Shown: positions 24,821 to 35,900 of the stretch, piece after piece
Numbering within the stretch: the stretch's first letter is position 1
Layout of the letters: each line of letters begins with the position of its first letter
From: Flavobacterium pisciphilum
Lineage (GTDB): Bacteria; Bacteroidota; Bacteroidia; Flavobacteriales; Flavobacteriaceae
Length of the DNA: 64,000 bases
Reading direction: 5' to 3'
Assembly: GCF_020905345.1 (NCBI RefSeq)
Contig: NZ_JAJJMO010000001.1
Location: 62,001 to 126,000, forward strand
Made by a program: the position numbers and the translations under genes
Notes under the pieces: generated by a model
The model's database searches: none
Told to the model about the DNA's origin: nothing
What the model saw: the letters and a program-made list of their open reading frames with translations, nothing else

Positions 24821-25750
24821 TTATTTTAATTTATTTAGAATTTCAGGAATTTTCTTGATATTAGCTAATTGTTTTAGCTTTTCTCTTGATTCTTCGATTG
24901 GCGTACCAAAATAAGATTTCCCTCCTTCTACAGATTTAGTAACTCCTGTTTGTCCCATTATTACTGCCTTCTCTCCTATTGTAATACCGCTTGTTGTACC
25001 AACTTGTCCCCAAATTGTTACTTCGTCTTCGATAATTACACAACCAGCAATACCAGTTTGTGAAGCGATTAAGCATTTTTTTCCAATAACGGTATCGTGA
25101 CCTACGTGAACTTGATTGTCAAGTTTAGTTCCTTCACCAATAGTTGTATCGCCCGTAACTCCTTTATCGATAGTACAAAGCGCTCCAATTCCAACATTAT
25201 CTTGTATTACAACTCGTCCTCCCGAAATTAATTGGTCGAAACCATCAGGGCGCTTTTTGTAATAAAAAGCATCTGCTCCTAATATTGTTCCAGCGTGTAT
25301 GATAACATTGTCACCAATTACAGTATGGTCATATATAGATACATTTGGGTGTATCAAGCAGTTTTTACCAATTGTAACATGATTACCAATAAAACAATTG
25401 GGTTGTATTAAGGTTCCTTCTCCAATGGTTGCCGAATCTGATATGGCAACATTAGCAAATCGGAAAGGTCTAAAATGTTTTGTAAGTTTATTAAAATCTC
25501 TAAAAGGGTCATCAGAGATCAATAGTGCTTTACCTTCAGGACAATCTACAACTTTATTAATTAAAACAATTGTTGCTGCTGAATTTAATGCCTTGTCATA
25601 ATATTTTGGATGATCTACAAAAACGATATCTCCAGGTTCAACAACATGAATTTCATTCATACCTAAAACTGGGAAGTTTTTATCACCAACAAATTCACAA
25701 TTAAGCAAATTTGCAATTTCTTCTAAAGAGCAAACTTTTTGAAATTTCAT
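24821..25750 (-). CDS. second LpxD-type acyltransferase homologue
   Basis: 309 residues, left-handed beta-helix of hexapeptide repeats (about 105-275) after an N-terminal UDP-sugar domain containing [10 protein letters not shown] (compare [10 protein letters not shown] in the true LpxD). The active-site-type histidine in [12 protein letters not shown] is kept. It lacks the C-terminal ~35 residues of LpxD. It is probably a paralogue in lipid A or other UDP-sugar acylation; it is not clear which copy is the main LpxD. It follows efp by 97 bases, which contain a long inverted repeat. Confidence 0.88.
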   Translation of the reverse strand: MKFQKVCSLEEIANLLNCEFVGDKNFPVLGMNEIHVVEPGDIVFVDHPKYYDKALNSAATIVLINKVVDCPEGKALLISDDPFRDFNKLTKHFRPFRFANVAISDSATIGEGTLIQPNCFIGNHVTIGKNCLIHPNVSIYDHTVIGDNVIIHAGTILGADAFYYKKRPDGFDQLISGGRVVIQDNVGIGALCTIDKGVTGDTTIGEGTKLDNQVHVGHDTVIGKKCLIASQTGIAGCVIIEDEVTIWGQVGTTSGITIGEKAVIMGQTGVTKSVEGGKSYFGTPIEESREKLKQLANIKKIPEILNKLK

Positions 25751-25761
25751 ATTTTATAATT

Positions 25762-25839
25762 AGTTTTTAGTATCAGTTTTCAGTCTCAATTTTCAATCTA
25801 TATTAACAAATTGCCAACTGTGACTGAAAACTAAAAACT
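25762..25839. repeat. inverted repeat with a 36-base loop between efp and the lpxD-like gene
   Basis: AGTTTTCAGTC (25775-25785) pairs perfectly with GACTGAAAACT (25822-25832), and AGTTTTTAG (25762-25770) with CTAAAAACT (25831-25839). There is no U tract, so it is not a standard terminator; it may be an attenuating or processing structure within the operon, or a dispersed repeat. Confidence 0.6.
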
Positions 25840-25847
25840 TATAAAAA

Positions 25848-26414
25848 CTATTCTTTTACACGCTCCATGTAAGAACCTGAAGCAGTATCAATTTTAATTT
25901 TATCACCTTCATTGATGAATAAAGGAACGTTTACTGTAGCTCCAGTTTCAACAGTTGCAGATTTTGTTGCATTTGTTGCTGTGTTTCCTTTAATTCCTGG
26001 TTCAGCATAAGTAACTTCTAAGATTACTGAAGCTGGCATATCTACTGATAAAGGTAAATCTGTTTCAGTATTGATTTGAACCATTACATTTGTTCCTTCT
26101 TTTAATAATCCTGGAGCATCCAAGATTGATTTGTTCAAAGAAATTTGCTCAAATGTTTCATTGTTCATAAAGTGAAATTCATCCCCTTCAGCATATAAAA
26201 ACTGGTATGTTTGTGTTTCAACACGAACATCTTCAATTTTGTGTCCAGCAGAAAACGTATTATCTAATACTTTTCCTGTTGTTAAGCTTCTTAATTTCGT
26301 TCTAACGAAAGCAGGACCTTTACCTGGTTTTACGTGAAGAAATTCGATAATTTTATAAATGTCGTGATTGTATTTGATACAAAGTCCGTTTCTTATGTCT
26401 GATGTTGATGCCAT
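25848..26414 (-). CDS. efp: translation elongation factor P
   Basis: Relieves ribosome stalling at polyproline stretches. 188 residues, three beta-barrel domains. The tip loop HVKPGKGPAFVR (K32 at the site modified in other bacteria) and the C-terminal GDKIKIDTASGSYMER are typical. It sits between lpxA and the second lpxD homologue, a neighbourhood known in Flavobacteria. Confidence 0.97.
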   Translation of the reverse strand: MASTSDIRNGLCIKYNHDIYKIIEFLHVKPGKGPAFVRTKLRSLTTGKVLDNTFSAGHKIEDVRVETQTYQFLYAEGDEFHFMNNETFEQISLNKSILDAPGLLKEGTNVMVQINTETDLPLSVDMPASVILEVTYAEPGIKGNTATNATKSATVETGATVNVPLFINEGDKIKIDTASGSYMERVKE

Positions 26415-26499
26415 TGTGATTTTGTTTTATTTTATGTTTTGTTTAATCGTTTAACCGCTTATTTGTTTTCGATTAAACAAATCAACGATAGAACTTTTT

Positions 26500-27285
26500 C
26501 TAGTAATTTCCTGAATATCCTTTCATAATTCCACGTGATGAGTTTCGAATAAAATCTAAAATTTCATCTCTTTCTGGAGTTGCCTCCATTTCACCTTCGA
26601 TTATGCTAAGTGCTTGGGTTGTATTGTAATTTTTTTGATATAAAATTCTATAAATTTCTTGAATTTCTCTGATTTTATCTGTGCTAAAACCTCTTCTTCT
26701 TAAACCTACTGAATTAATTCCAACGTATGACAATGGTTCTTTTGCCGCTTTGGTATATGGAGGAACATCTTTTCTTACCAAAGAACCTCCTGATATCATT
26801 GCGTGATCACCAATGTGAATAAATTGATGAATTGCAGCCAAACCACCAATTACAGCGTGGTTTCCTACTACTACGTGTCCTGCCAATGCAACACCATTTA
26901 CAATAATTGCATTATTACCAATCTCGCAATCGTGAGCAATATGAGCATAAGCCATAATCAAGCAATTGTTACCAAGAATTGTTTGTCCAGATGCAACCGT
27001 ACCACGATTAATTGTAACACACTCTCTAATAGTGCAATTATCTCCTATTATCGCTAAAGAATCCTCTCCACCAAACTTTAAATCTTGGGGTACTGCGGAA
27101 ATTACTGCGCCTGGAAAAATATTACAATTTTTTCCAATTCGCGCGCCTTCCATTATGGTTACATTTGAACCAATCCAAGTACCATCACCAATAACTACAT
27201 TATTGTGAATTGTTGTAAAAGGCTCAATTACAACGTTTTTAGCGATTTTGGCGCCAGGATGAACATAAGCTAAAGGTTGATTCAT
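26500..27285 (-). CDS. lpxA: UDP-N-acetylglucosamine O-acyltransferase
   Basis: First step of lipid A synthesis: transfers a 3-hydroxyacyl chain from ACP to UDP-GlcNAc. 261 residues, left-handed beta-helix hexapeptide repeats (about 1-185) and a helical tail. Active-site motif AYAHIAHDCEIGNN, GGLAAIHQFIHIG, and the conserved GINSVGLRRRGFS turn are present. It follows lpxC-fabZ by 72 bases in the block lpxD-lpxC/fabZ-lpxA. Confidence 0.97.
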   Translation of the reverse strand: MNQPLAYVHPGAKIAKNVVIEPFTTIHNNVVIGDGTWIGSNVTIMEGARIGKNCNIFPGAVISAVPQDLKFGGEDSLAIIGDNCTIRECVTINRGTVASGQTILGNNCLIMAYAHIAHDCEIGNNAIIVNGVALAGHVVVGNHAVIGGLAAIHQFIHIGDHAMISGGSLVRKDVPPYTKAAKEPLSYVGINSVGLRRRGFSTDKIREIQEIYRILYQKNYNTTQALSIIEGEMEATPERDEILDFIRNSSRGIMKGYSGNY

Positions 27286-27357
27286 CTGTATTTTTTATAT
27301 TTTAAATTAAAATTGTCTTTTTTTGAAACAATAAATCTAAATAATTAACTATTTTCT

Positions 27358-28746
27358 TTATTGTTTTTTTGCAATTTGTGCCATTAACTCTGCTTCAGTA
27401 ACTAATTTACCATTTGCATAAGCATTTGCTTGCATGTGACAAATTCCTCTTCTTATAGGAGAAATTAATTCACATTTAAATATTAATGTATCTCCAGGTA
27501 ATACTTTGTGCTTGAACTTAACATTGTCTATTTTCATAAAATAAGTTAAGTAATTTTCTGGATCTGGAACGGTACTTAATACTAAGATTCCTCCTGTTTG
27601 TGCCATTGCTTCAACAATTAAAACACCCGGCATAACTGGGGCTTCAGGGAAATGACCTACAAAGAAATTCTCATTCATGGTAACATTTTTCAATCCTACA
27701 ACATGACTAGATGACATTTCAATGATTCTATCAATTAATAAAAATGGAGGTCTATGAGGTAAAACCGACATAATTTTATGAATATCCATCAATGGCTCTT
27801 GATTTAAATCATAAACTGGTACGTGATTTCTTTGCTCTATTTTTATAATTTTAGCTAATTTTTTAGCAAACTGAGTATTTACAAAGTGCCCTGGTTTATT
27901 AGCGATAATTTTACCTTGGATTCTTACTCCAATTAAAGCTAAATCTCCAATAACGTCAAGCAATTTATGTCTTGCAGCTTCGTTAGGATAATGTAATGTT
28001 AGGTTGTCTAAAATTCCGTTAGGTTTAACAGTGATTTTATCTTTCCCAAAAGCTTTCTTTAAGTTCTCCATTGTAGAGTCAGATATTTCTTTATCTACAT
28101 ATACAATTGCATTATTTAAATCTCCACCTTTAATTAATCCGTGCTCTAGAAGAGATTCTAATTCATGTAAGAAGCTAAATGTTCTTGAATTAGAAATTTC
28201 TGATTTAAAATCGGCAATACTTTTTAATGTTGCGTTTTGAGTACCTAAAACTTTAGTACCAAAATCTACCATTGTTGTAACTTGGTAGTCATCGCTAGGC
28301 ATAACAAGAATTTCACTTCCTGTAGCTTCGTCAGTAAAAGAGATAACTTCTTTTACAACATATACATTACGTTGTGCATCTTGCTCTTCTATTTCAGCTT
28401 TTTCAATTGCTTCAACAAAATATTTTGATGAACCATCCATGATAGGAAGTTCTGATGCGTTTAATTCAATTATAACATTGTCTAAATCACTACCAACCAA
28501 AGCTGCTAAAACGTGCTCTGGTGTTTGAATTTTAACACCTAATTTTTCTAAATTTGTACCTCTTTGAGTATTTACTACATAATTAGCATCAGCCTCAATG
28601 ATTGGGTGACCTTGCAAATCAACTCTCACAAAAGTAAATCCATTATTTATTGGAGCAGGTTTAAAAGTCATTGTTACTTCTTTCCCAGTGTGTAGTCCAA
28701 CTCCTGTTAGTGAAATTTCCTTCTTGATGGTCTTCTGTTTAACCAT
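27358..28746 (-). CDS. lpxC/fabZ: bifunctional UDP-3-O-acyl-N-acetylglucosamine deacetylase / 3-hydroxyacyl-ACP dehydratase
   Basis: LpxC domain (about 1-305): zinc motifs TPEHVLAAL and [13 protein letters not shown]; it is the committed lipid A step. FabZ domain (about 315-462): [13 protein letters not shown], with the catalytic H and E in [20 protein letters not shown]; it acts in fatty-acid elongation. The fusion is typical of Bacteroidetes and lets the shared 3-hydroxyacyl-ACP pool be split. 462 residues from the ATG at 28746, whose ATGGTTAA overlaps the lpxD stop; an in-frame ATG 9 bases upstream is possible. Confidence 0.96.
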   Translation of the reverse strand: MVKQKTIKKEISLTGVGLHTGKEVTMTFKPAPINNGFTFVRVDLQGHPIIEADANYVVNTQRGTNLEKLGVKIQTPEHVLAALVGSDLDNVIIELNASELPIMDGSSKYFVEAIEKAEIEEQDAQRNVYVVKEVISFTDEATGSEILVMPSDDYQVTTMVDFGTKVLGTQNATLKSIADFKSEISNSRTFSFLHELESLLEHGLIKGGDLNNAIVYVDKEISDSTMENLKKAFGKDKITVKPNGILDNLTLHYPNEAARHKLLDVIGDLALIGVRIQGKIIANKPGHFVNTQFAKKLAKIIKIEQRNHVPVYDLNQEPLMDIHKIMSVLPHRPPFLLIDRIIEMSSSHVVGLKNVTMNENFFVGHFPEAPVMPGVLIVEAMAQTGGILVLSTVPDPENYLTYFMKIDNVKFKHKVLPGDTLIFKCELISPIRRGICHMQANAYANGKLVTEAELMAQIAKKQ

Positions 28747-29782
28747 TATTTCCATTTTTTTGGTTTAATATTTGTTTTTTTAATTCTTCTAGTTCAGCAA
28801 CGATTTTCGGTAAATTCTTAAAATGAACATACGATTTGTTGAAATCAGTATATCCAAGAGAAGGTGTTCCTTGTAATATTTCGTCGTCTTTAATGTTTCT
28901 GGCAACTCCAGATTGAGCTTGCAGTCTAACATTGTTTCCAATAGTTAAATGTCCTGCAATACCTACTTGTCCACCAATCATAACATTTTTACCAATTTTT
29001 GTAGAACCAGCAACTCCAGACTGGGCTGCAATTACAGTGTTTTCACCAATTTCTACATTATGGGCAATCTGTATTTGATTGTCTAACTTCACTCCTTTTC
29101 GGATAATTGTTGATCCTAAAGTTGCTCGGTCTATAGTTGTATTTGCTCCAATATCAACATTATCTTCTATAATTACATTCCCAATTTGTGGGACTTTACT
29201 ATAAATACCTTCTTCATTTGGTACAAAACCAAATCCGTCAGCACCAATAATTGTTCCCGAATGAATTGTACAATTGTTTCCAATTATAGTTTCGGAATAA
29301 ATTTTAGCGCCTGCAAAAATATGGACATTATTGCCAATAACAACATTATCTCCAATAAAAGAGTTAGGATAAATTTTGACATCGTTACCTAAAACTACAT
29401 TTTGTCCCACATAACTGAAGCTCCCTAAGTATAGGTTTTCTCCATGTTTTACACTTTCTGACAAGAAAGATTGCGGTTCAATTCCGTTTTTATTCAATTT
29501 TACTTGATTATAAAACTCTAATAATTTAGAAAATGACGCATAAGCATCATCAACCTTAATTAAGGTTGTGCTAATTTCTGTTTCGGGAACGAAAGTATCA
29601 TTAACGATAGTTACTGATGCTTTTGTCGAATATATATGATTGATATATTTAGGGTTAGCCAAGAAAGTAAGAGATCCTTCTGTACCTTCTTCTATTTTAG
29701 ATAAGCGAGAAACTTCTGCATTGGGATTTCCAACTACCTCTCCTCCTAAAATTTCTGCTATTTGTTCTGCTGTAAATTTCAT
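28739..29782 (-). CDS. lpxD: UDP-3-O-(3-hydroxyacyl)glucosamine N-acyltransferase
   Basis: Adds the second acyl chain in lipid A synthesis. 347 residues: an N-terminal uridine-binding domain with [12 protein letters not shown], then hexapeptide repeats (about 100-300) with the active-site histidine in [12 protein letters not shown], and a helical tail. Overlaps lpxC-fabZ by 8 bases, so the two are coupled. Its promoter motif is only 5 bases from the start. Confidence 0.95.
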   Translation of the reverse strand: MKFTAEQIAEILGGEVVGNPNAEVSRLSKIEEGTEGSLTFLANPKYINHIYSTKASVTIVNDTFVPETEISTTLIKVDDAYASFSKLLEFYNQVKLNKNGIEPQSFLSESVKHGENLYLGSFSYVGQNVVLGNDVKIYPNSFIGDNVVIGNNVHIFAGAKIYSETIIGNNCTIHSGTIIGADGFGFVPNEEGIYSKVPQIGNVIIEDNVDIGANTTIDRATLGSTIIRKGVKLDNQIQIAHNVEIGENTVIAAQSGVAGSTKIGKNVMIGGQVGIAGHLTIGNNVRLQAQSGVARNIKDDEILQGTPSLGYTDFNKSYVHFKNLPKIVAELEELKKQILNQKNGNNG

Positions 29783-29787
29783 TGCGA

Positions 29788-29795
29788 CAAAAATA
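29788..29795 (-). promoter_or_regulatory. -7 promoter motif of the lpxD operon
   Basis: Minus-strand TATTTTTG matches TAnnTTTG. Only 5 bases separate it from the lpxD ATG, so the mRNA would have almost no leader. Confidence 0.55.
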
Positions 29796-29822
29796 TAAAA
29801 AAATAGGTTTTAAATGTTAATT

Positions 29823-31052
29823 TTAGATCAGTTGTTTTGGAAAGCAGATGTAATACTTTGTTACCAATTTAGATAACGATTTCAAATTCAGCTGGTCTGA
29901 GGCTTCAACAACATCCTCAATTGTTTTATCTTTTTTTAATATTCGTATAGGTTCGGCCTCTTTACTGTAAGCTTGATTTTTTATTTTCCCTCTATATATA
30001 AAATAACTTGCGTCTATTGCTGAAATATTATTTTGTGCAGCAAATCGTTCTTTTAAGCTTTGTAATTCTTCTAATGAAACTTTCTCACTAGTTAATTTGA
30101 TTTTTAATAAGTCTCTGTTTACTATCATCTTACTTAAGGTAGAAAGAATAAAATCATCATGTTTTTGCCAAGATTTTAAAGCGCCAATTATGTCAAAATC
30201 ATCCAATTGAGAAAACAACTCCAATGTTTCAGGAGTAAAAGTTTCTAGGGTAATTTTGTTTTGCATAAAAAATAGCAAAGGTTCACTACAAGGAAGGTGA
30301 ATTCCTTTTAAAGTTAATTCTTTGGCTCTTTTTAAAACTTTTGTCAATATAAGTTCAGCAACCAAACTAGTTTTATGTAAATAAGCCTGCCAATACATTA
30401 ATCTGCGAGAAAGCAAAAACTTTTCGACAGAGTAAATTCCTTTTTCTTCAATAACCAAAACATCATCTACAACGTTCATCATTTGGATTAAACGCTCCGA
30501 ATTTACATTTCCTTCGGCTACTCCACTATAAAAACTATCACGTTTAAGATAATCCATGCGATCCATATCTAATTGACTAGAAATTAATTGCAACATAAAT
30601 TTTCTGTGATAATCTCCTTTAAAAATCTGAATCGCTAAACTTAGCTTTCCGTCGAATTCAATATTTAATTGATTCATAAATAATAAAGAGATTGCTTCGT
30701 GATTTACATCTTCAACGATACTTCTCTCCATTGCATGCGAAAATGGCCCATGCCCAATGTCATGTAGTAAAATAGCCACGTGCAGTGCATTCTCCTCTTC
30801 TGCGGAAATTATAACTCCTTTAAAACGTAATGTTTCAATTGCTTTTTGCATTAAATGCATACAGCCTAAGGCATGGTGAAAACGAGTATGATTTGCTCCA
30901 GGATAGACCAAATAGGACAGCCCCATTTGTGAAATTCGGCGTAAACGCTGAAAATATGAATGCTCTATTAAATCATATATTAAAGCATTTGGAATGGAAA
31001 TGAAACCATAAATCGGATCATTGAAAATTTTCAGCTTATTTATAATATTCAC
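29823..31052 (-). CDS. HD-domain phosphohydrolase
   Basis: 409 residues. The HD metal site is complete: H in RFHHALGCMHLM, HD in ILLHDIGHGPFSHAME, and a later conserved D in LDMDRMDYLKRD. This architecture matches the dGTPase/SAMHD1-like HD proteins (YdhJ-type) common in Bacteroidetes, which hydrolyse (d)NTPs; the exact substrate cannot be told. The start codon is GTG, with no ATG nearby that preserves the conserved N-terminus. It is divergent from gbsR. Confidence 0.9.
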   Translation of the reverse strand: MNIINKLKIFNDPIYGFISIPNALIYDLIEHSYFQRLRRISQMGLSYLVYPGANHTRFHHALGCMHLMQKAIETLRFKGVIISAEEENALHVAILLHDIGHGPFSHAMERSIVEDVNHEAISLLFMNQLNIEFDGKLSLAIQIFKGDYHRKFMLQLISSQLDMDRMDYLKRDSFYSGVAEGNVNSERLIQMMNVVDDVLVIEEKGIYSVEKFLLSRRLMYWQAYLHKTSLVAELILTKVLKRAKELTLKGIHLPCSEPLLFFMQNKITLETFTPETLELFSQLDDFDIIGALKSWQKHDDFILSTLSKMIVNRDLLKIKLTSEKVSLEELQSLKERFAAQNNISAIDASYFIYRGKIKNQAYSKEAEPIRILKKDKTIEDVVEASDQLNLKSLSKLVTKYYICFPKQLI

Positions 31053-31075
31053 TATTTGGTTATTTTTTAGGTCAA

Positions 31076-31083
31076 CAAATATA
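31076..31083 (-). promoter_or_regulatory. -7 promoter motif of the HD gene
   Basis: Minus-strand TATATTTG matches TAnnTTTG, 23 bases before the GTG start. Confidence 0.5.
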
Positions 31084-31245
31084 ACTAATTATAGACTTAT
31101 TCTGTTTTACATTTTTTAGAAAAAAGCAAACAAATAAACTTTTTTGATGTAATGTTATCATAATTATTTAAATTAGTACATCGAAAAGGCAATATTACGC
31201 TTTTTTTTAGCTAAGAAATAATTAACACAAATTTAAGTTCGTTTA

Positions 31246-31263
31246 GTTCGGTAAATTGCGAAC
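31246..31263. promoter_or_regulatory. candidate autoregulatory operator upstream of gbsR
   Basis: GTTCG (31246-31250) and CGAAC (31259-31263) form a palindrome with an 8-base spacer; another GTTCG lies 9 bases upstream (31237-31241). It is just before the -7 motif, where a GbsR/MarR repressor would block transcription of itself and the RND operon. Confidence 0.4.
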
Positions 31264-31269
31264 CAATTT

Positions 31270-31277
31270 TATCTTTG
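31270..31277 (+). promoter_or_regulatory. -7 promoter motif of the gbsR-RND operon
   Basis: TATCTTTG matches TAnnTTTG, 12 bases before the ATG at 31290. The palindrome GTTCG-N8-CGAAC overlaps the -33 region. Confidence 0.65.
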
Positions 31278-31289
31278 TAAAAAAAAATT

Positions 31290-31787
31290 ATGGACACTAG
31301 TATACAAAAGGAAAAAGAAGAGCTAATAGAGTTATTCGGTATTCATTTCGAAACAGTGTACCATTTACCACCACTTTGCTCTAGAATTTTAGGCCTATTA
31401 ATAGTTGAAGCTTGTAAAACAGGTTTAACTTTTGAACAAATAGTTGAAAAGGTTGGCGCTAGCAAAAGTTCAGTATCAACAAATTTGAATTTTCTCTTGA
31501 AAATGGGAAAGATCGATTATTATACTTTGCATGGTGATAGAAAAAAATATTTTAGACCCTCCCCCTTTAGTGAACGATTTGCCAATTATATTAAAATAAT
31601 TGAAATTGAAAAGAAAATAATAGATAAAATGATTACTTACAGAGAAAAAACTATGGACAGCCCAGAGGAAAGAATTAATTTAGAACATGCAAAAGCATAT
31701 AAAGGTCACGTTAAAAAAGTTGAAGAATTGTTGAAAGAAACAATTATAGAATTCGTAGAAATAGAAAAAGTAAATAATAATTCATAA
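31290..31787 (+). CDS. GbsR/MarR-family transcriptional regulator
   Basis: 165 residues. Winged helix (about 25-90) with RILGLLIVEACKTGLTFEQIVEKV and the recognition helix GASKSSVSTNLNFLLKMGKI, then a C-terminal dimer helix rich in E and K. GbsR-type repressors often control transport operons; this gene is followed by the RND genes with a 23-base gap and probably represses them until an effector arrives. It has its own promoter and a candidate operator. Confidence 0.92.
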   Translation: MDTSIQKEKEELIELFGIHFETVYHLPPLCSRILGLLIVEACKTGLTFEQIVEKVGASKSSVSTNLNFLLKMGKIDYYTLHGDRKKYFRPSPFSERFANYIKIIEIEKKIIDKMITYREKTMDSPEERINLEHAKAYKGHVKKVEELLKETIIEFVEIEKVNNNS

Positions 31788-31810
31788 ATCAAATTTAAAT
31801 TTAAATCCAA

Positions 31811-32932
31811 ATGAAGAATATTTCATTCTCCCTAATAGCGATCATGCTGGTTTTTGCATCATGTAAAAAAAAGGAAGAACAAGCTCCACCACAAGGTCCA
31901 GCTCCGTTCCCAGTTAAAACAATTTCAGTACAAGATGCTGTAGTATATCAAGAGTATAGTGCAAATCTAGAAGGACAGCATAATGTTGAAATTCGCCCAA
32001 AAGTGAATGGGTATATTCAAAAAATTTATGTTGATGAAGGTCAGGTTGTAAAAAAAGGACAATTACTTTTTAAACTTGAAACTCAAACGTTAAATCAAGA
32101 TGCATCTGCTGCTAAAGCTGCAGTTCAAGCTGCACAAGTAGAAGTTGACAGATTAAAACCACTAGTTGACAGAAAAATTATTAGTATTGTTCAATTAGAA
32201 ACGGCTAAAGCTAAATTAGCACAAGCAAAAAGTACTTACGGTAGTATTGCAGCTAATATTGGATATGGAACAATCGTTTCTCCAGTAAGTGGAGTAATTG
32301 GCGGGTTGCCATTTAGAGAAGGAAGTTTAGTTAGCGCTACTAGCGAAGTGCCTTTAACAACAGTATCTGACACAAAAATTGTTCGTGCTTATTTTTCAAT
32401 GAATGAAAAACAGTTGTTATTGTTTAATAAAACTTTTAAAGGTGCTACTACTGCTGAAAAATTAAAATCTGCACCATTAGTTTCATTGATTTTAGTAGAT
32501 AATACTGAATACGATCAAAAAGGAAAAATCGCTACAATGAATGGTTTAGTTGATGCTTCAACTGGAAACACACAATTTAGAGCAGACTTTAATAACCCTG
32601 AAGGTATCTTAAGAAGTGGTAGTACAGGAATTATTCGTTTACCTATTGAACAAAAGAATGTAATGTTGGTTCCTCAAAATGCAGTTTTCGAAGTGCAAGG
32701 AAAACAAACACTTTATATTGTTGAAAAAGGAAATAAAGTAAAATCTACAATTGTTGAAACAAATGGAACTTCAGGTTTAGATTTTATTGTTACAGGTGGA
32801 CTTAAAGATGGAGATGTTGTTGTAGTAGAAGGAGCATCTAAATTAAAAGATGACATGGAAATTGTACCACAGCAAGTTAAAGATGTTGCTGTTCAAGCAG
32901 CGGAAACAAAAAATACTACAGCTAAAAAATAA
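31811..32932 (+). CDS. RND efflux periplasmic adaptor subunit (lipoprotein)
   Basis: 373 residues. Lipobox VFASC with C18, then a lipoyl domain split around an alpha-hairpin (about 55-165: NVEIRPKVNGYIQKIYVDEGQVVKKGQ ... SPVSGVIGGLPFREGSLV), beta-barrel and membrane-proximal domains. It bridges the inner-membrane RND pump and outer-membrane channel. The family is the AcrA/MexA type. It is the first structural gene of a three-gene efflux operon behind gbsR. Confidence 0.94.
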   Translation: MKNISFSLIAIMLVFASCKKKEEQAPPQGPAPFPVKTISVQDAVVYQEYSANLEGQHNVEIRPKVNGYIQKIYVDEGQVVKKGQLLFKLETQTLNQDASAAKAAVQAAQVEVDRLKPLVDRKIISIVQLETAKAKLAQAKSTYGSIAANIGYGTIVSPVSGVIGGLPFREGSLVSATSEVPLTTVSDTKIVRAYFSMNEKQLLLFNKTFKGATTAEKLKSAPLVSLILVDNTEYDQKGKIATMNGLVDASTGNTQFRADFNNPEGILRSGSTGIIRLPIEQKNVMLVPQNAVFEVQGKQTLYIVEKGNKVKSTIVETNGTSGLDFIVTGGLKDGDVVVVEGASKLKDDMEIVPQQVKDVAVQAAETKNTTAKK

Positions 32933-32940
32933 TATACAAG

Positions 32941-35900
32941 ATGTTAAAGACGTTTATAGAAAGACCAGTTCTCTCGACGGTAATATCTATCTTAATCACC
33001 ATATTGGGTGTTTTAGGATTGATGTCCTTACCTATAGAACAATACCCGGAAATTGCCCCTCCAACCGTTCAGGTAACTGCAACATATACTGGAGCTAATG
33101 CTGAAACAGTATTAAATAGTGTTGTGATTCCTTTAGAAGAAGAAATAAACGGTGTGGAAGGAATGACATACATGACGTCTTCTGCAGCGAATGATGGATC
33201 TGCAAAAATATCTGTTTATTTTGAACTTGGAGTTGACCCAGATATTGCTGCAGTAAACGTTCAAAATAGAGTTTCTCGTGCTACTAGTAAACTGCCACAA
33301 GCGGTTGTACAAACAGGAGTTACGACACTGAAAAGTCAGACGAGTGCTTTGATGTTCTTTGCTTTGTATTCGAACAACAAAGATTTCGATGAAACTTATA
33401 TTCAGAATTACGCCAAAATTAACCTTGTACCAAAATTACAACGTGTTAAAGGTGTAGGACAAATAAATGTTTTTGGAGCCAAAGATTACTCTATGAGAAT
33501 CTGGATTAATCCAGAAAAAATGGCTGCTTACAATATATCTCCGAGAGACATTCAGGCAGCATTACAAGAACAAAACGTAGAAGCAGCTCCAGGTAAATTT
33601 GGAGAAAATGCAGATGGTATTTACGAATACGTAATTAAATATAAAGGACGTCTTTCTGAAATTAAAGACTACGAAGATATTGTAATTAAATCTACAGGTA
33701 ATGGTAATTTTGTTCATTTAAAAGATGTTGCAACTGTAGAGTTGGGAGCTTTTAATTATGGGAATAAAAACTTAGCAATGGGACAACAAGGTGTTGCTGT
33801 TGGGGTTTTCCAAACTTCAGGTTCGAATGCACAAGACATCATCACTGAGGTTATGAGTATTTTGGATGATGCGAAACCAGATTTTCCAAAAGGAATAGAT
33901 TACGTTATTCCATATAATACAAAAACGTTCCTTGATGCTTCGATAGAAAAAGTAATTTCAACATTGATTGAAGCTTTTATCTTAGTATTTATTGTAGTGT
34001 TTTTATTCTTGCAGGATTTCCGTTCTACGTTAATTCCAGCAATAGCAGTTCCAGTAGCAATTGTAGGTACGTTTTTCTTCCTGCAGGTATTTGGATTCTC
34101 TATCAATATGTTAACATTGTTTGCAATGATTTTGGCTATTGGTATTGTGGTCGATGATGCGATTGTCGTCGTCGAGGCTGTACACGCCAAATTAGATGAA
34201 GGAGTGAAATCTGCAAAAGAGGCTACTATTTCTGCAATGAGTGAAATTACAGGTGCGATTATCTCTATTACATTAGTAATGTCAGCGGTATTTATACCAG
34301 TATCATTCTTAAGTGGACCATCAGGAGTATTCTATCAACAGTTTGCGATTACATTGGCAATTGCGATTTTGATCTCAGCTGTAAATGCATTGACTTTAAG
34401 TCCGGCGTTATGTGCTTTGTTCTTGAAGCCACACGAAGATTCAGAACACCATGAGAAAAATTTTAAAGATCGATTCTTTATTGCTTTCAATACTAGTTTT
34501 GATAGAATGAACAATAAATATGTTAAGTCTCTAGGGTTCTTAGCAAGAAAGAAATGGGTTGCAATAACTGGATTGTTAGCATTTTGTGCGATTACTATCT
34601 TTTTATTCCAAACTACACCTTCAGGATTTATTCCTAATGAAGATAGAGGTATCATCTTTGCCGATTTAACACTTCCTCCAGGAACTACAATTGAGAAAAC
34701 TCAAAAAGCAGTTAATGAATTGGATTCTATTTTGGCATCAATGGATATTGTAGAATCACGTATGAGTGTTGTTGGTTTTAGTTTATTGAATAGTGTAAAT
34801 GGTGGGTCTTATGCCTTTTCTGTAATTAAATTAAAAGATTGGGAACACCGTAAAGAAGCTAATCAATCGGTAGATGCTGTTGTAGGTGAGTTATTCGGAA
34901 GAACAGCGCATTTTAAAGATGCTAAAGCTTTATTCTTTACACCTCCGAGTGTACAAGGTTTTGGATCTGCTGACGGATTTGAATTGAAAATTCAAGATAA
35001 AGGTGATGATGATTGGACGACAGTAAGTAAAGTAAGTAATGAGTTCTTAGGTGAATTAATGAAAAGACCTGAAATTCAATATGCTGTTACAAACTTTAAC
35101 CCTAACTTTCCACAATATCAAATGGATATTAATGTAGAAAGAGCTAAAAATGCTGGGGTTTCGGTTTCAGAAATTTTTAATACAATGCAAGGGTATTACG
35201 GAGGGTTGTATACTACAGATTTTAATAAATTTGGTAAACAATATCGTGTAATGATTCAGGCTAAACCGTCTGAAAGAGCTACTCTAGAATCTATTAATAC
35301 TATTTATGTTAAGAATGCTGCAGGTCAGCAAGTGGCTATAAATCAATTTGTTGATTTTAAAAGAATTTACGGACCAGAAGCAGTTGCTCGTTTCAACTTG
35401 TTAAAAGCAGTAAACGTAAATGGTAAAGCAAAACCAGGATATAGTTCTGGAGATGCGATTAGAGCAGTTCAGGAAGTAGCAGCTCAGCATTTACCTAAAA
35501 ATTATACTTACGAATTCTCTGGAATGACACGTGAAGAGATTCTTGCAGGAAGTCAGGCAGCTGGAGTATTTTTATTGAGTTTAATATTTGTATATTTCTT
35601 ATTAAGTGCACAATACGAAAGTTATTTAGTTCCATTATCAGTATTACTTTCATTACCTGTTGGTATTGCTGGAGCTATTGGTTTTGTGAAGTTAGCAGGA
35701 TTAGAAAATAACATTTATTTCCAGGTAGCCTTGATAATGCTTATAGGACTACTGGCCAAAAATGCCATTCTGATTGTTGAGTTTGCCATACAAAGGCGTA
35801 GACACGGGATGGATTTAACTCAGGCTGCGATCGAAGGTGCAAAAGCGCGTTTGCGTCCTATTTTAATGACCTCTCTTGCTTTTATCTTTGGTTTAATGCC

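Noticed and set aside
33900..34190. Antisense ORFs within the RND permease (also 34335-34655)
   Set aside because: They are shadows of the permease gene with unusual Thr/Ile-rich composition and no start context.
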